A DNA stretch of 64,000 bases, taken from Lactuca virosa (lineage: Eukaryota; Streptophyta; Magnoliopsida; Asterales; Asteraceae). The stretch covers positions 301,085,607 through 301,149,606 of the forward strand of contig CAKMRJ010002223.1 in the NCBI GenBank assembly GCA_928212115.1, written 5' to 3'. The position numbers and the translations under genes are program-made. Every line of letters begins with the position of its first letter. Position 1 is the first letter of the stretch. Under the pieces are notes generated by a model, which was given only the letters and a program-made list of their open reading frames with translations, was not told the origin of the DNA and made no database searches. Below are positions 1 through 11,706 of the stretch, in pieces.

Positions 1-666
1 TGATTCGTTCGACATAGAATTCAGTTGAACACATCAACCTCATCCTGACCGGGCCCGGCACATAAGTCAAACCAAATCATCGAGTGGCCAAGATATCGCT
101 TTTATTCTCTTAGAATAAAAGGAACAGAAAACTTCGACTTATATGCTTTTATCATTTACTAGCTAAGTCACACACAATAATGTGTTTTATAACATCAAGT
201 TACTGATGCGTTTTCGCATTATCAATGTATAATCAACTAGCAAACAACAACCATATCTCTAGGTTTAAAGATTATATGATATTATCATCTTGCGATCACT
301 TGTGATAACTTTCATGAAATGATACTAGCAAGTGCGGGTTTATTCCAATGCTCAAAACATATTTCATAAGCACTCATAAACTTTGTAGCAAACCTTTGCT
401 ATGTCTAAAACCTTTTAGACAATCTACAAACAAATTTATGACAATCTTCTTTCATATCTACTTCCAACATATGAGCGATTGTGGACTGTTCGAATAATCT
501 TATTATTCAGGAAGTCAAAACATGCAAAATTGAAATAATAGATAAATAATCAACACAAGATAGAAACTTTCTTATAAATAACACACCTTTATTTAATCAT
601 CAAATGTTGAATACAAAATTATCTATTACAAGTTTCCTACTATCTAATCTAAACTAATATCGTCCT
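1..666 (-). other. 3' untranslated region of Copia A
   Basis: No coding frame. It aligns by eye with the region between the pol stop and the 3' LTR of Copia C (39433-40260) and Copia B (21201-21972). Shared landmarks are the CCGGGCCCGG-type block (around 50-60 here) and the stretch beginning CATGTTTTGACTTCC. Confidence 0.7.
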
Positions 667-2229
667 TTAGCCAACGCTCCTAGCGTGCTTCAAATGCTTG
701 ACCCTACTCAGTCCCTTCGTAAGGGGATCTGCTGGGTTATCTTCTGACGATACCCTCTTCACAACGAGGAGTCCCTCTTCTACCCGATGTCTAATAAAAT
801 GGTATTTCCTGTCGATATGTCGAGATCTGCCATGATCCCTTGGTTCCTTGGTTAAGGCAACCGCTCCTTCATTATCACAGAAAATTTCCATGGGCTCCTT
901 TATGGATGGCACAACTCCAAGGTCTCCAATGAAGTTCTTCAACCATATAGCCTCCTTTGACGCCTCGCTTGCCGCAATGTACTCTGATTCGCACGTTGAA
1001 TCAGCTACGGTCTCTTGCTTGGAACTTTTCCAAGTCACTGCTCCTCCGTTCAGGGTAAAGACCCAGCCCGACTGTGATCGGTAATTATCCCGATCCGTCT
1101 GGAAGCTAGCGTCACTGTACCCTCGCACCCTTAAGTCATCACTCCCACCGAGGACTAGAAACCATTCCTTGGTCCTTCGTAGGTACTTAAGAATATTCTT
1201 GACAGCAATCCAATGTGCTCTACCAGGGTTCCCTTGATATCTGCTGACCATGCTCAAAGAAAAGGCCACATTAGGACGAGTACAGGTCATAGCGTACATA
1301 ATCGAGCCAACTGCGGAAGCGTAAGGTACTCGGCTCATATCAGCTATCTCTGCCTCTGTACTCGGGCTCTGAGTCTTACTCAGTTTGGTATTGCATTGAA
1401 TTGGCAACTCCCCTTTCTTGGAATTTTCCATACTAAAACGCTTTAGTACCTTTTCCAAGTATGTATCCTGACTGAGTCCTATCAGTCTCTTACTTCTGTC
1501 TCTCACTATCCTTATTCCCAGAATATATGCAGCTTCTCCGAGGTCCTTCATAGCGAAACACTTCCCAAGCCAGGACTTGACCTCCTGCAAGGTTGGGATG
1601 TCGTTTCCTATGAGTAGTATGTCATCGACATACAATACGAGGAAGCTCACTATACTCCCACTGGCCTTGACATACACACATGACTCATCTTCGTTTCGCA
1701 GAAAACCAAACTCTTTGACCTTCTCGTCAAAACAAAGATTCCATCTGCGAGATGCTTGCTTTAATCCATAAATGGATTTCTCAAGCTTGCACACTCTATT
1801 TGGATGCTTCGCATCGACAAAACCCTCTGGCTGATTCATGTAAACATCCTCAGCCAACTTCCCATTTAGGAAAGCGGTTTTTACGTCCATCTGCCAGATT
1901 TCATAATCATGAAACGCAGCTATTGCGAGCATTACCCTAATAGACTTTATCTTGGCAACTGGCGAGAAGGTCTCATCATAGTCAACTCCAGGAGTTTGAG
2001 TAAAGCCCTTCGCGACCAATCGCGCTTTATAAGTGTGCACTTTCCCATCCATGTCTGTCTTCTTCTTGAAGATCCACTTGCACCCGACTGTCTTACGACC
2101 TGGTACATTATCAACCAAATTCCAAACTTGGTTGTCATACATGGACTGAATCTCGCTGTCCATTGCCTCTTTCCATTTAGCAGACTCTGGGCCTGCCATG
2201 GCTTCCTTGTAGCTATTAGGTTCATCCAT
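667..2229 (-). pseudogene. Copia A pol: reverse transcriptase and RNase H
   Basis: Open 520-residue C-terminal part of a Copia polyprotein. The RVT_2 reverse transcriptase fills about residues 35-280 and contains the catalytic YVDD box at 1632-1621. The RNase H domain follows, with the Copia SKKQETVADSTCESEY-type core near residues 400-420 and the ENPADPLTKGL tail near the C-terminus. In the cell it would copy element RNA in cytoplasmic particles and degrade the RNA strand. The segment is complete and its catalytic residues are present. It is joined to the upstream integrase frame only through a small frame shift near 2230 (an extra AT compared with copy C), so it is not translated in phase with the rest. 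Confidence 0.9.
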
Positions 2230-2236
2230 ATATTTA

Positions 2237-3659
2237 TTAGTGTACTATCACTAATAAACATATCCCCGTCAGTAGTAATATGGAAACCATAAAACCGGGG
2301 TGGAACAATAACTCTACTTGAACGTCTAAGAGGTAGGGACTGGTCAATTGGTTCAACAGGAGTATCCTCCTCAGGTTGAACGCCAGTGTCAGAGGTTCCT
2401 TCATTTCCTGATTCTTGAAGCTCTTCAAGGTCAATCTGACTCCCATTGTCTCCTTAACTTATGAGTTCTCTCTCTCTGAAAACTCCTCTCCTAGCAACAA
2501 AGACAACATTGTCACTTGGTCTATAAAAGAGATAGCCAAAAGACTTCTGTGGATAGCCGATGAAATAACACTTCTTACTACGAGGTTCTAGCTTGTCGTG
2601 AGTCTCTCGTATTACGAAAGCTTCACAACCCCAAACCTTGATATGTGCTAAGGAGGGAGCTTTCCCTGTCCACATCTCGTGAGGTGTTTTGGCAACCTTC
2701 TTGGTGGGAACTAAGTTAAGGATATGGGCGGCAGTCTCTAAGGCATACCCCCAGAATGAGATTGGTAACGAAGCACGACTCATCATAGAACGAACCATGT
2801 CCAACAAGGTTCGATTACGTCTCTCAGCCACACCATTCAATTGTGGCGTTCTAGGAGGCGTCAATTGCGAAACTATTCCACATTCTTTTAGATAGTCGTG
2901 AAACTCAAGACTTAGGTACTCTCCTCCTCGATCAGATCGAAGCATCTTGATTTTCCTGCCCAGCTGATTCTCTACTTCATTCTTAAACTCTTTGAACTTT
3001 TCAAAGGTTTCTGACTTCTGCTTGATTAAGTAGATATATCCATATCTACTATAATCATCTGTAAAAGTCACGTAGAAGCGACAAGCTTCCCTTGTGGTGG
3101 ATCTAAAGGGTCCACATACATCAGTATGTATGAGATCCAATACACCCTCACCCCTTTCACATGTGCCAGTAAAGGGTGACTTGGTCATCTTCCCAAGTAA
3201 ACAAGATTCACACACGTCATCGTCCCTAAGGTCGAATGACTCCAAAACTCCATCCTTTTGGAGTTGGGCTATGCGTTTCTTGTTAACATGGCCAAGGCGA
3301 CAATGCCACAAGCATGCTTTGTCCAAACTTGTGGACGAATCAATATTCAAAACATCATTTCCTAAATTATCTATAATTAACACAGATTCATAAATCCCAT
3401 TACAAGGTAATGCATTAAAATAAAAGACACCATTCAAATAAGCATTAATAGAACCATTACTATTATCAAATGAATATCTAAAACCTTGTCTAAACAACCC
3501 ATGAAAAGAAATGATGTTCCTTGCCATATCTGGCGAATAGCAACAATTATTTAAATCTAGTTCTAACCCACTACTCAACACTAAGGAATAAACTCCGATC
3601 TTGGTGACTGGTGAAGACTTCTTGTTTCCCATGATCAAGTTTACCCTTCCATGCTCCAC
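2237..3659 (-). pseudogene. Copia A pol: integrase and connection domain
   Basis: The pre-integrase zinc-binding module (CRLGH, then CESCLLGK) and the rve integrase core are readable. The D-D-E residues are visible in HTDVCGPF, LRSDRGGEYL and NGVAERRNRT. Integrase would insert the cDNA into the genome. An in-frame TAA at 2454-2456 replaces the glutamine codon seen in copy C. Past that stop the same frame runs on through the linker to about 2237, where a 2-bp insertion separates it from the RT segment. At the other end, a frame change near 3660 separates it from gag-protease. The domain content is full length, so damage is limited to point lesions. Confidence 0.88.
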
Positions 3660-4662
3660 TTCCCTACTTTTCTTAGCCCCTGCAAATCAGAACAAATGTG
3701 GTAACCACATCCAGTATCAAGGACCCATGAAGTAGCAAGTGATGAGTTATTAGATTTAATTAAATACATACCTGCAAAGGTGGGCTTTATCTTCCTATCC
3801 TTAATATCCTGCAGATATTTAGGGCAGCTTCGTTTCCAGTGGCCCTTCTGGTGGCAATAGAAGCACTCTGCTTTCTTGGGGTCAGAAGAGGGTTTAACAG
3901 AACCTGCTTTGATCCCACTAGAAGAGGAACCATCTTGGGTCTTACCCTTTTGGTGGCTCTTAGAAGGAGCCTTCCTCTTTTTACCCTTTCCTTGGCCAAT
4001 TGCCAACACAGGAGCAGCTACAGTAGAGGATGATGCAATAGATTTGTCCTTGAGGTTGCTCTCAGCAGTCCCCAGAAGCCCTTGAAGTTTACTCAGGGTG
4101 ACCTCTTCCTTGTTCATGTGGTAGGTCATTCTGAACTGGTTGTAGCAGGAAGGAAAGGAGTGGAGGATTATGTCGATAGCCAAATCCTCATCAAACTTAA
4201 CATTAAGTTTGAGAAGACGATCAACATACCTTTGCATTCTTTGCAAATGAGCGGTTAGGGATTCTCCACTTCCCATCCTAGCGGTGATCATGTTGGTGAT
4301 GATCTCATAGCGCTCTTGCCTCGCGCTTTGGTGGTACCTGTCCAGCAAATCTTGGTGCATCTCATATGGATACATGTCCTCATAGACTTTTGGAGTTCGA
4401 GGTTCATGGTGGTCAGCATGATGCAATGAACTTTCGTAGCATCACGCTCGTGGGCCTCAAAGGCGGCCATCTCTTCAGGAGTAGCAAATTCTGGGTTGAT
4501 CTTTTCCAGCTTCTCATCGAGGACATATTCTTTGTCCTCGTAGCGAGTTATCATGCGAATGTATCTCATCCACTCGTTGAAGTTTGACCCATCAAATGTC
4601 ACCCTTTGACACAGGTTCATCAGCGAGAATGACCCAGAAGCGTTGTTGTTTGCGTTTGACAT
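3641..4662 (-). pseudogene. Copia A gag and protease
   Basis: The gag start is taken at 4662, where MSNANNN aligns with the gag starts of copies B and C. An ORF extending further upstream runs into leader. The Copia-type gag (UBN2-like) is followed by the CCHC knuckle CFYCHQKGHWKRSC (3865-3824) and the aspartic protease motif WVLDTGCG, with the catalytic Asp present. Gag would form the particle and protease would cut the polyprotein. A frameshift near 4384 breaks gag in its middle third, and another near 3660 breaks the protease end. The order gag, knuckle, protease is that of Copia. Confidence 0.87.
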
Positions 4663-6055
4663 CTGAAATAGAAAGGAACAAAGTTTGATTAGAAATGAAT
4701 CCCCAATTAAACACCCAAATGAGAAATTAGGGCTAGGATCCAACAACATTATTTACAACTTAGAAAAGGGATGTCGTAATCTAAAAGTAAATAATTTGAA
4801 GGTAAGTGAATGACGATTCACTAATTTTCACCATGAAAAACGAAAAGAGATTAAGTTTTAAATGTATTTGAAAATTCCTAGATTTCTTTTGAGATTCATT
4901 GAACATTTCAATGGCATGTTTAAATCTCGATATGCACTTCAAATTTGCGACTGGGATGCCGAGGATCGCAAACAAGTTGTGAATAACCATGCGAATCAAC
5001 ATGGTGCACCCAATGTCTTTATCACCTAATCAATGTGCCGGTTAGCCACGCACGCTCCATTGATCTATGATAAACATCGAGCCACCCTTTGTTACCAACG
5101 TCAATCTCAAATTAGTGTGCCGGTTAGCCACGCACGCTCCACTAACGTTTGACAGGGGTACAAAGTGTAATTCCATGGAATAGCATCATTTTCACATTTT
5201 ACCCTAAATAACTAAGATTGGGAATTTGAAAAACATTGTAGTTACTTTGCAATATTCATTATACTTATAATGAGGAATTAAGTGCCCTATCCTATCCGTT
5301 CGGCTAACGACCCTCCACCAGCCAAGCAAGCGGTGGATGTGAGTGTACATCCATTAAGCGTCATTTTATAGGCAGCAACCTTATACCCACCTTATAGACT
5401 GGCTTCGTGAATGATGCCTACTAGCGATAAGACTAGCTTATTCTTATACATATATATTAATTAATCTTGTAATAATATAATAGTATAGGGTTGAATTTTA
5501 AACTTGTAAAATTCTAAGGGTTTGAAATTTAAATCATTCAAAATTAAACTTTTAATCACAAAATTTAAATTTCAAAACTTGAGGACAAGTTTTGAACTTT
5601 TCAAAACACAGGGATCAAATAACAAATAATATAAATCAAACAATTAATTTAGTAATCATCTATATTTGACCTAATTCAATTTCTTGCAAGATAAGTTGTC
5701 CAATTAATTCACATAATCAATTTTAATCATATAAGGAATTTATTATCTAATCAATTGGTAAATATCTTTTGTTTTGGCAAGGATAGTCTCACAAAATCAT
5801 TAAAATTCGAATTTTATCAGTAAAAACAGATTAGGCAACTATTCCATAGCAAAAACAGCAAGAAATCCCGATATTGCCTCTGTCAGACGATCCGACTCGC
5901 CGAGTCACTCATGGACTCGCCGAGTAGGGCCGACTCGCCGAGTCCATGAAGTGACTTGCCGAGTCCAGTCGAACAGAAGCCAGAAAAATGATTTTCAGCA
6001 TGTAAACAGTTAAAGCATCACATACAACAGAAACCAATCAAGGCTCTGATACCAC
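4663..6055 (-). other. Leader of Copia A
   Basis: Non-coding leader between primer binding site and gag, about 1.39 kb, the same length class as in copies B and C. It carries two copies of a 27-28 bp motif whose reverse complement contains TGTGTGGTTAACCGGCACA, at 5034-5060 and 5116-5142. It also has a GC-rich hairpin-like block around 5300-5340 (GGCTAACGACCCTCCACC) and several ACTCGCCGAGT palindromes at 5890-5965. No ORF is supported here. Confidence 0.75.
6042..6054 (-). other. Primer binding site of Copia A
   Basis: On the minus strand the sequence reads TGGTATCAGAGCC immediately inside the 5' LTR end, the classic complement of initiator-methionine tRNA 3' sequence. Confidence 0.88.
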
Positions 6056-6841
6056 TGATGGGTTTATGCATAAGAACAATCCTATATGCTCATACAAACC
6101 CTAATGCTTGGATCTAGGTTTCTCTATTGTACATGCAATGAATCCAAGACTTACAAACCCTAATCTAGCATACATAATTTCAAAATTAACATATAACATC
6201 AGATCTAGATGTTTACCTCTTCAAAATAGTAGCTTGAATCTTCTTCCTTGAGCCTAGAGTCACAATTGTAACTCCTCTAATGGATCATAAACGCCACACA
6301 AGCAAGAAGGCAATTATGAGAGAGGTGAGACAATTCTAAAATCGGCCCTAGGGTTTCTCTTGGGAACCAGTGGCCGAAAATTGCATGCAAGGGTCTCTAT
6401 TTATACTATAGGCTGCTAGGGTTTCAGTCTAAACCCTAATGGACAGCTTAATGACCAAGCAGCCCAAGGAACCTTCTGGAATAGGGCCCTTGGATGAAAA
6501 TATGATGATCCTTCATCATAATTTCGTTCCCCCTTAATCCATTAGGTTTCCCAGCCCAAAACTCAACTATCACACATTTGACAGTTTATGCCCCTTTATT
6601 TAATTAATCTCTTTTAGTCACCAAATTAATTCCTAATTAATTTATGACTAATACTAATTAAATAAATATGATTTCTCCTTCAATATATTATTCTTATAAT
6701 ATATTAATAAACCAAAATATCTTATCTCTCATATCAAATTACCTTATCAAGTTGCTTTGGCGAAGGCAACCCAAAAGGACCATGCACAACCGGGTCAAGT
6801 ACATACCAAATATAGTTACAGGCTTAGACATTAATCCAACA
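6056..6841 (-). repeat. 5' LTR of Copia A (786 bp)
   Basis: On the minus strand it starts TGTTGGATTAATG and ends AAACCCATCA. It is related to the LTRs of B and C by its first ~100 bases (GGTATGTACTTGACCC, GGTCC, TTTGGGTTGC). It is directly followed by the primer binding site. Confidence 0.88.
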
Positions 6842-9257
6842 CTATGCTCTTAAAACACCTTAGAGCTCAAAAATCATCTCAAGGAGCTTGCTAGGGCCGA
6901 GAACCACATCCTTTCCTTCCACCTCTTCATCAAACCGAGAACAAAAAAAAAGGTGAGTTCATACCCCCTTGTTTTCGCTTTTTACATGTTTTTTGGGGAG
7001 AATACAAGTGTTTATGTGTATATCTATGTATTTATGCATGTTAAGTGTGATTTCCTTGGTTGTTTTTGTATGATGTGATGAAACACTATAGATCTCGAAA
7101 ATCTCTAACCAAAAGTAGTGATTTTTGTAAACTAAAACACTTCATATAACCTTACTATATAAGTGAATGTGATATACATGTAAAAGATCCTTAGGAACTT
7201 AACAAAAATCTTGAAAAAGGGGACCATTTTGGCACATAAAACAAAAGTTGATTTTCAAGAGATTTTCTGTTTTTTAGAGAGACTAAAAGAGTCATTTTAT
7301 TTCAAAATGGGTCATCATAATGATATTCATGACTTAAAAAAGGGCCAAAAGTGAAAATTTCGCATAATGGGCCAGATTATGGGCCATTACGTCTTTCGTG
7401 GGCTTATTTTGAAAAAATCTCGATTTTTAAGGACTAAATAGTCAATTAATACAAATTCGAGACAAACAATGTAAATCTTGGATTTATGGGCTGAAAATGC
7501 CACTTTTATTAAATTTGGGCCTAAACTGCTATTTCTACAAAAATTGGGCCGAAAAGGCCATTCTTTTAAAAATGCTCTTCTTAAAAATGATATTTTTATA
7601 ATGATTGGGCCGAAAATGTTACTCTTTTCAAAAATGGAATAAAAATGTGATTTCTTATAGAAATGGGCCGAAAATAACAATATTTAATTAATTGGGCCAA
7701 ACAAGTCCAATTTATAGGTATTTGGGCCAAAAAAATGTTAATATTTATGATTTTAGGCCAAAAATGAATACTTTTAGCCTTAAGGATTTAAGGTGTCAAA
7801 TTTTTCAAAAGGTGACTAAAAGTGTATATTTTCAGTCTAATGGCCCCCAAAAATGCACTATTACAAAAATTAGATATTTTTTATTGTCTTGGTAAAACCT
7901 CGAGCTAAAACAAACAACGAAATAATTAACGAAATGAACGAAAATTATCAATAACAATTTTATTGGGGCCTAATACTCTCGTTTACTGCCAATGGCCTTA
8001 AGGGCCCATTTAAGTGTATATTGGCCTAATTTTCCATGACGTGTTTATTGGGCCTTGGCCCATTTACATGTTAATTTGGGCCTGAACTACGGATCACATG
8101 TTTATTGGGCCTTAGTGGTCCATTTACATGCCTATTGGGCCTAAATTACCCTTTTACATGTTTATTGGGCCTTAGTGGCCCATTTACATGCTAATTGGGC
8201 TTGGATTGAAAAATCACATGCTTAGTGGATCTAGCTATACCTCTACATAATTATGAACTTCATACATTCATAACATACCTTTGATTTGAAAACTTACAAC
8301 ATACATGTAAACATTAAACATAGTGAAAGACATAACAATCGTGAAAAGTTGAGGATCTAGTGAGACTTGTCGGTTGGCACCTTTGAATGTACAATCGTAG
8401 CCTGTAGTTATAACCAGAGTTTCCTGGAGGGAGAGCGGGAGTTTATGTATATAGATCTATACGGGTGACCCCCACGCCTTAGTTGTTCGCTACAGCTAGA
8501 CTAGGCCAGTCTAGGGCGATAAACCTTACTTATATCAAAACCGGCGCCTGAAAACGCCAAGATAGGCGAATCAGTCATTATCAAGCATGGTTGTAACGGC
8601 TCACTTAGAGACTAACTTCATCAAAGATTTCGGTATATTTATACAAATCTAGACGATACTAAAAACATACATACATCGATACTCGGTCTTGGAAATTTTA
8701 TGATGAACGATACTTATAAGCAGAAAAATATCGGATTTTCTGGGAGAAATACATTTATACATTACCTTTTACTTACATAAGAAAATACAGGGTTTCTATC
8801 TGGACTACATTGTTGTTATTTATACATTCCAAAAGCAGCAAACACATATGCATTAATATTTGGTTTTGACACATTACCTTCAAACTACTTTATAGAAAAT
8901 ATCAGATTTTCTGGTGTTTTACGAACCATACAAAACTTTCCAATCAAACATGCTTATGAACTCACCAACATTATATATGTTGACCGTTTTCAAAATTACT
9001 TGTATTATCAGGTAACCGTTAAGCAGAAGAACCTTCAAGTGTGTGGATTTATTTTGTGTAATGTCACTCATCGTACTAGTAATATTTTGGAATTATGTAT
9101 CCTAAGACAATGTACTTGATATGAACAATATCAATTGTAATATGTAATGTTTGGTGATGATTGTGTTATGTTTCATGTATATTCATTGTGATGACATTTC
9201 AATTGATAGTCACATGAGTCGTCGGACATTTCCGCCGTCTGGTTCGGGGGTGTGACA
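6842..9257 (+). repeat. 5' LTR of Gypsy F, 5'-truncated by Copia A
   Basis: It matches 22828-23358 and 26527-28313 (the F 3' LTR) along its length. It ends GGGGGTGTGACA directly before the primer binding site. It is rich in TGGGCC motifs and contains a 60-bp tandem array. Small ORFs inside it (for example near 7387-7680) are by-products of the repeats. Confidence 0.87.
8041..8220 (+). repeat. Three 60-bp tandem units in Gypsy F LTR
   Basis: Three successive 60-bp units each contain TTATTGGGCCTT, then CCATTTACATG, then a second TTGGGC. The same array is present in the 3' LTR near 27091-27275 and, reversed, in the solo LTR near 24360-24560, so it belongs to the LTR family. Confidence 0.85.
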
Positions 9258-9260
9258 GGT

Positions 9261-9272
9261 TGGTATCAGAGC
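9261..9272 (+). other. Primer binding site of Gypsy F
   Basis: TGGTATCAGAGC, four bases after the LTR terminus TGTGACA; complementary to initiator-methionine tRNA. Confidence 0.88.
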
Positions 9273-9695
9273 ATTGTTTATAGTGAATTGGAATATGCAA
9301 CCATACAAGATATGTAACTATAAATACAATGGGACTAAACTACTCTGAACATAATAATTAAAAATACATACTTATGTGTGCATTTTAGAGTAATAACACA
9401 ACAAGAACAGTAAAAGTCTTTGGAGGATTTGAACATCGCTATTAAACCCGGACAGTTATGTAGTCGTATTGGGGGTGAATGTAGCCTGATCAACTACATT
9501 CATTCAAAATACGACCAACATGTGTTCGGGAGTAATCGTGATGGACAATGAATCAAAAACTTACCATCTAATTATCCAAAGAGCTTATAGAACCAAACTT
9601 AAACAATTAAAAAAAATACTAGAGGAGTATTTGAAAATGCTATGTATATACACTCTTCACACACCCCTTACCCGTCCGTTTCTCATGCAGTCGGC

Positions 9696-10055
9696 ATGGA
9701 AGACTACCAACAAGGTGTTCTTTACTACCAAGCTCTAGTAGCCAATGGATTTCTTGAGGGAGACCCTTTCATGATTGTAGGAGAAGATCCAGGCCTAGGA
9801 CCTGAGGAATATGTGGAGACCAATCATGATTTCGGGGAAACCGAGGAAGAAGTGGAGGAAGGGGAGAACATTACAGAAGTCCCCAGCAAGTCTCCCACTT
9901 CGTAGAGGACACCAGACCACCCCGCATCACCGCAAGATTTAGCCGCTCGTGTGCGCTATTTGGAGGAGGAGGTTGCCGCCCTCAGGCAGCAACTCTGGGA
10001 ACAGAAGGGGGGCAGAGCTAGAGAATTAGAAGAATATAGAGGGAACGGTCAATAG
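9696..10055 (+). pseudogene. ORF0 upstream of gag in Gypsy F (one stop codon)
   Basis: About 119 codons starting MEDYQQGVLYY, in the leader between the primer binding site and gag. The frame could begin further upstream at 9642, but 9696 is chosen because it starts a protein-like sequence. Residues about 20-65 are acidic (FGETEEEVEEGEN). After a TAG at 9903-9905 the same frame continues with a heptad-like stretch (ARVRYLEEEVAALRQQLWEQ) typical of a coiled coil, and ends at 10053-10055. The position and the acidic-then-coiled-coil layout match ORF0 of Gypsy D (31589-32287), although the sequences are not obviously alike. I do not recognise a known family and assign no function. Confidence 0.5.
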
Positions 10056-10639
10056 GGAGATAGACTAGTTTGCCGCTTTTGGCACGACACTTCGGCATTT
10101 GATCACCTATCAGACCCTTGACGCTTCAACCAAGATTAACTTCGTCTACTACCACTATTGCTAGGATGCCTTGTTGTGTCCTACTATATGTACTATCGAC
10201 GACATGATTAAGTGATTACACTACTCATGGAGTCGTTACTCTGTCGTATTTTACATCATTTCATGTATTGTATGCCTTAGGTAGGCAAATTTTCATGTAC
10301 TCAAAAGATTTTCATTAATGAAAACGGCTATTTATTTTTCGCATGATGATGTATTCTGTTACGCGTTCTCCTAATTTTATTACATATTGATTATATGCAC
10401 TCACATACTCACGTACAACCGAACCCTCGAAACCGCTAGTTACTCAAGGATCTCGAAACCAAAATAATCTATATACTCTATGGACAGACTTAAAATTTGT
10501 GCAAAAACTGCGATTACCTACTACCGTAAATCCATCATAGGGATGTAGATGGAAAACAATGTGAATCATACGACAAAACGCGAAATTTATAAAGTACAAC
10601 CAGGAATGACGATCTTTACTTACGATCTGGCTTATCATC
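10056..10639 (+). other. Spacer between ORF0 and gag of Gypsy F
   Basis: No supported coding frame. It is the equivalent of 32288-32699 in Gypsy D and ends at the ATCATGCCGC gag start context that both elements share. Confidence 0.55.
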
Positions 10640-11706
10640 ATGCCGCAGGAAAATGTCATCCCACAGAAATAACAAGCACACCTGTGAGACACCAATCCTG
10701 CAGATGGACTCTGCTATATTCCAAGCGGCTGTAACAGCTGCTGTAACCGCTGCTATGGCACAACTCAACGCAAACAACACCAACAGAGGTGGAAATAGCA
10801 TCGACAATTCCAGCCGAAGAAACGAGCACGAAAACCAGAAGGTGACAGCTTATCAAGGCACTCCAAACCCCAAGCTTAAGAGTAGGAAGCGAAAGTCTGG
10901 GAGTAAGAGAAAGGGACAACCAACTCAATGGTCCTCGAAGAAACAACATGTTGTTGCTATCCATACGACCATGACACCTACTACATCAACACCAGCGAGA
11001 CCATACGCTGGAAGCCTTCCAAAATGCAACAAGTGCAATCTCCATCATAAGGGAGCCTGCCAGAAGCGGTATTGTAATAGATGCAACCGAAAGAGTCACA
11101 CCGCCAGATACTGTAGAACTTATCCACAACAGAATCAACAACCAAACAACAACAACAACAATCGCAACAACAGTAACAACAACATCAATGCTGGGGACAA
11201 TCACACCTGCTATGGGTGTGGAGGAACCGACCATTTCCGACGCAATTCCCCAAGAATAACAATCAAGAGGCAGGAGGAATCAGGAAGGGTCCTAACCCTA
11301 GGTCAAGGCGAAGCAATTCAAGACCCGACAGTTGTTACCGGTACGTTCCCACTTAACAACTCTTCCTCTTGCATCTTGTTCGATAGTGGAGCTGAGCGAA
11401 GCTTCGTTAGTAACAAATTCAAGCACTTACTAAAACAACAACCCCAGAAGCTAAACGAAGCCTTCACGGTGGGGATGGCTGATGGGAAAAATCGAATCAA
11501 CCAAAGATATTTATGTAGGGTGCACCTTCACACTAAACCACCATTCATTTCAAATAGATGTGATGCCGTTAAATATTGGGAGTTTTGATGTGATAATCGG
11601 CATGGATGGGTTAAGCCCCCACCGTGCCGATATTATGTGCCACGAGAAGGTCGTATGCCTTCACCCCCCCCCCCCCCAATCACGAAACTCTAATAATCTA
11701 TGGTGA
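10640..11706 (+). pseudogene. Gypsy F gag (internally deleted) and protease
   Basis: The gag start homologous to Gypsy D lies at 10640, but an ORF in another frame starts at 10653, so the start is uncertain. The N-terminal FQAAVTAAVTAAMAQLN segment is present. The central gag domain seen in D is missing: the sequence jumps straight to the basic, zinc-knuckle part. The knuckle CNRCNRKSHTARYC is intact, but the second knuckle (CYGCGGTDHFRRNS) has lost its last cysteine. The protease motif LFDSGAERSFVS has its Asp. A frame change near 11500 separates the last protease part (GSFDVIIGMDGLSPHRAD). A run of ten cytosines at about 11671 adds another break. Confidence 0.82.

Larger units (their letters stand above)
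1..6841 (-). mobile_element. Copia LTR retrotransposon A, 3' LTR outside window
   Basis: Ty1-copia element read right to left: 5' LTR (6056-6841), primer binding site, leader of about 1.4 kb, then gag, protease, integrase, RT and RNase H ending at 667, then 3' untranslated sequence to base 1. Base 1 aligns with a site roughly 200 bp before the 3' LTR of the related copy C, so the 3' LTR should begin just left of the window. It interrupts the 5' LTR of Gypsy F: the base after its LTR (6842) continues sequence found intact near 22826 in the F 3' LTR. The predicted target duplication is CTATG (6842-6846). The coding region has at least two frameshifts in gag-pol, one nonsense codon and a 2-bp insertion, so it is non-autonomous. 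Confidence 0.9.

Noticed and set aside
8041..8220. CRISPR-like regular array
   Set aside because: The 60-bp units are whole tandem repeats without unique spacers, in a plant LTR.
10986..11234. Val/Ile-rich minus-strand ORF resembling a membrane protein
   Set aside because: Antisense of the (AAC)n Asn-rich tract of gag; the same effect appears at 41170-41395.
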